Shown here: positions 33,856 through 33,952 of the stretch, one piece after another
Layout of the letters: each line of letters begins with the position of its first letter
Numbering within the stretch: the first letter of the stretch is position 1
DNA from: an uncultured Succinatimonas sp.
GTDB taxonomy: Bacteria > Pseudomonadota > Gammaproteobacteria > Enterobacterales > Succinivibrionaceae
Reading direction: 5' to 3'
DNA: 33,952 bases
NCBI GenBank assembly: GCA_900317105.1
Contig: ONFP01000017.1
Location: 1 to 33,952 of the forward strand
The notes under the pieces: model-generated
Database searches by the model: none
What the model saw: only the letters and a program-made list of their open reading frames with translations
What the model was told of the DNA's origin: nothing
Made by a program: the position numbers and the translations under genes

Positions 33856-33952
33856 ATGCCTGGCAGTGACCTACTCTCACACAAACGTACGTTGCACTAC
33901 CATCGGCGTTACTGCATTTCACTTCTGTGTTCGGAATGGGAACAGGTGGTTC
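33856..33952 (-). rRNA. rrf: 5S ribosomal RNA, 3' part (truncated by window end)
   Basis: The minus-strand sequence matches gammaproteobacterial 5S rRNA: CCGAACACAGAAGTGAAA, GCCGATGGTAGTG, GAGAGTAGGTCACTGCCAGGCAT-type ending. About 97 of roughly 115-120 nt are in the window; the 5' end lies beyond the right edge. This marks the end of an rRNA operon transcribed leftward. Confidence 0.95.

Overview
The window reads as chromosome of an AT-rich, fermentative gammaproteobacterium. Support comes from a gammaproteobacterial thrABC operon with a fused ThrA of exactly 820 codons, enterobacterial-type TpiA, PfkA, Glk, AspRS, YebC and sigma-70, and a 5S-tRNA-Asp rRNA operon end. The mix of low GC, Sel1-repeat proteins and an SLC13 transporter suggests Succinivibrionaceae or a relative (inference). 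There is no clear phage, integrase, transposase or CRISPR array.

Layout. 16-85 holds two back-to-back hairpins of unknown origin. 153-4869 is thrA-thrB-thrC on the minus strand with a short leader that has no room for an attenuator. 5093-5842 is an orphan Cys-cluster membrane protein. 6046-7798 is a tpiA-pfkA glycolysis pair. 7920-13477 is an accessory block: a DUF2007-like protein, three tandem exported disulfide-rich Sel1/Hcp-type repeat proteins, and a DUF285-repeat protein with a C-terminal SHOCT domain. A tRNA-Thr(CGT) and a small membrane protein follow.

14506-20639 is a six-gene minus-strand cluster: FAD oxidoreductase, MetQ, MetN, MetI, a second FAD oxidoreductase interrupted by one in-frame amber codon, and a second MetQ that has no signal peptide. 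It looks like a methionine-type ABC importer coupled to amine or amino-acid oxidation, with a duplicated oxidase/binding-protein module that is decaying or repurposed. A possible leader ORF, a MetJ-box-like octamer and a terminator between metQ and metN suggest regulation.

21349-22326 is glk. A divergent alpha/beta hydrolase and LysR regulator pair shares a promoter with two palindromic T-N11-A boxes. An SLC13 anion symporter follows. 25799-31377 is minus-strand housekeeping: aspS-yebC, then rpoD with an unusual DUF5131 gene in frame right behind it. 31931-33709 carries two orphan family-3 solute-binding proteins, the second membrane-anchored and altered in its ligand pocket. The right edge is tRNA-Asp and a 5S rRNA cut by the window end.
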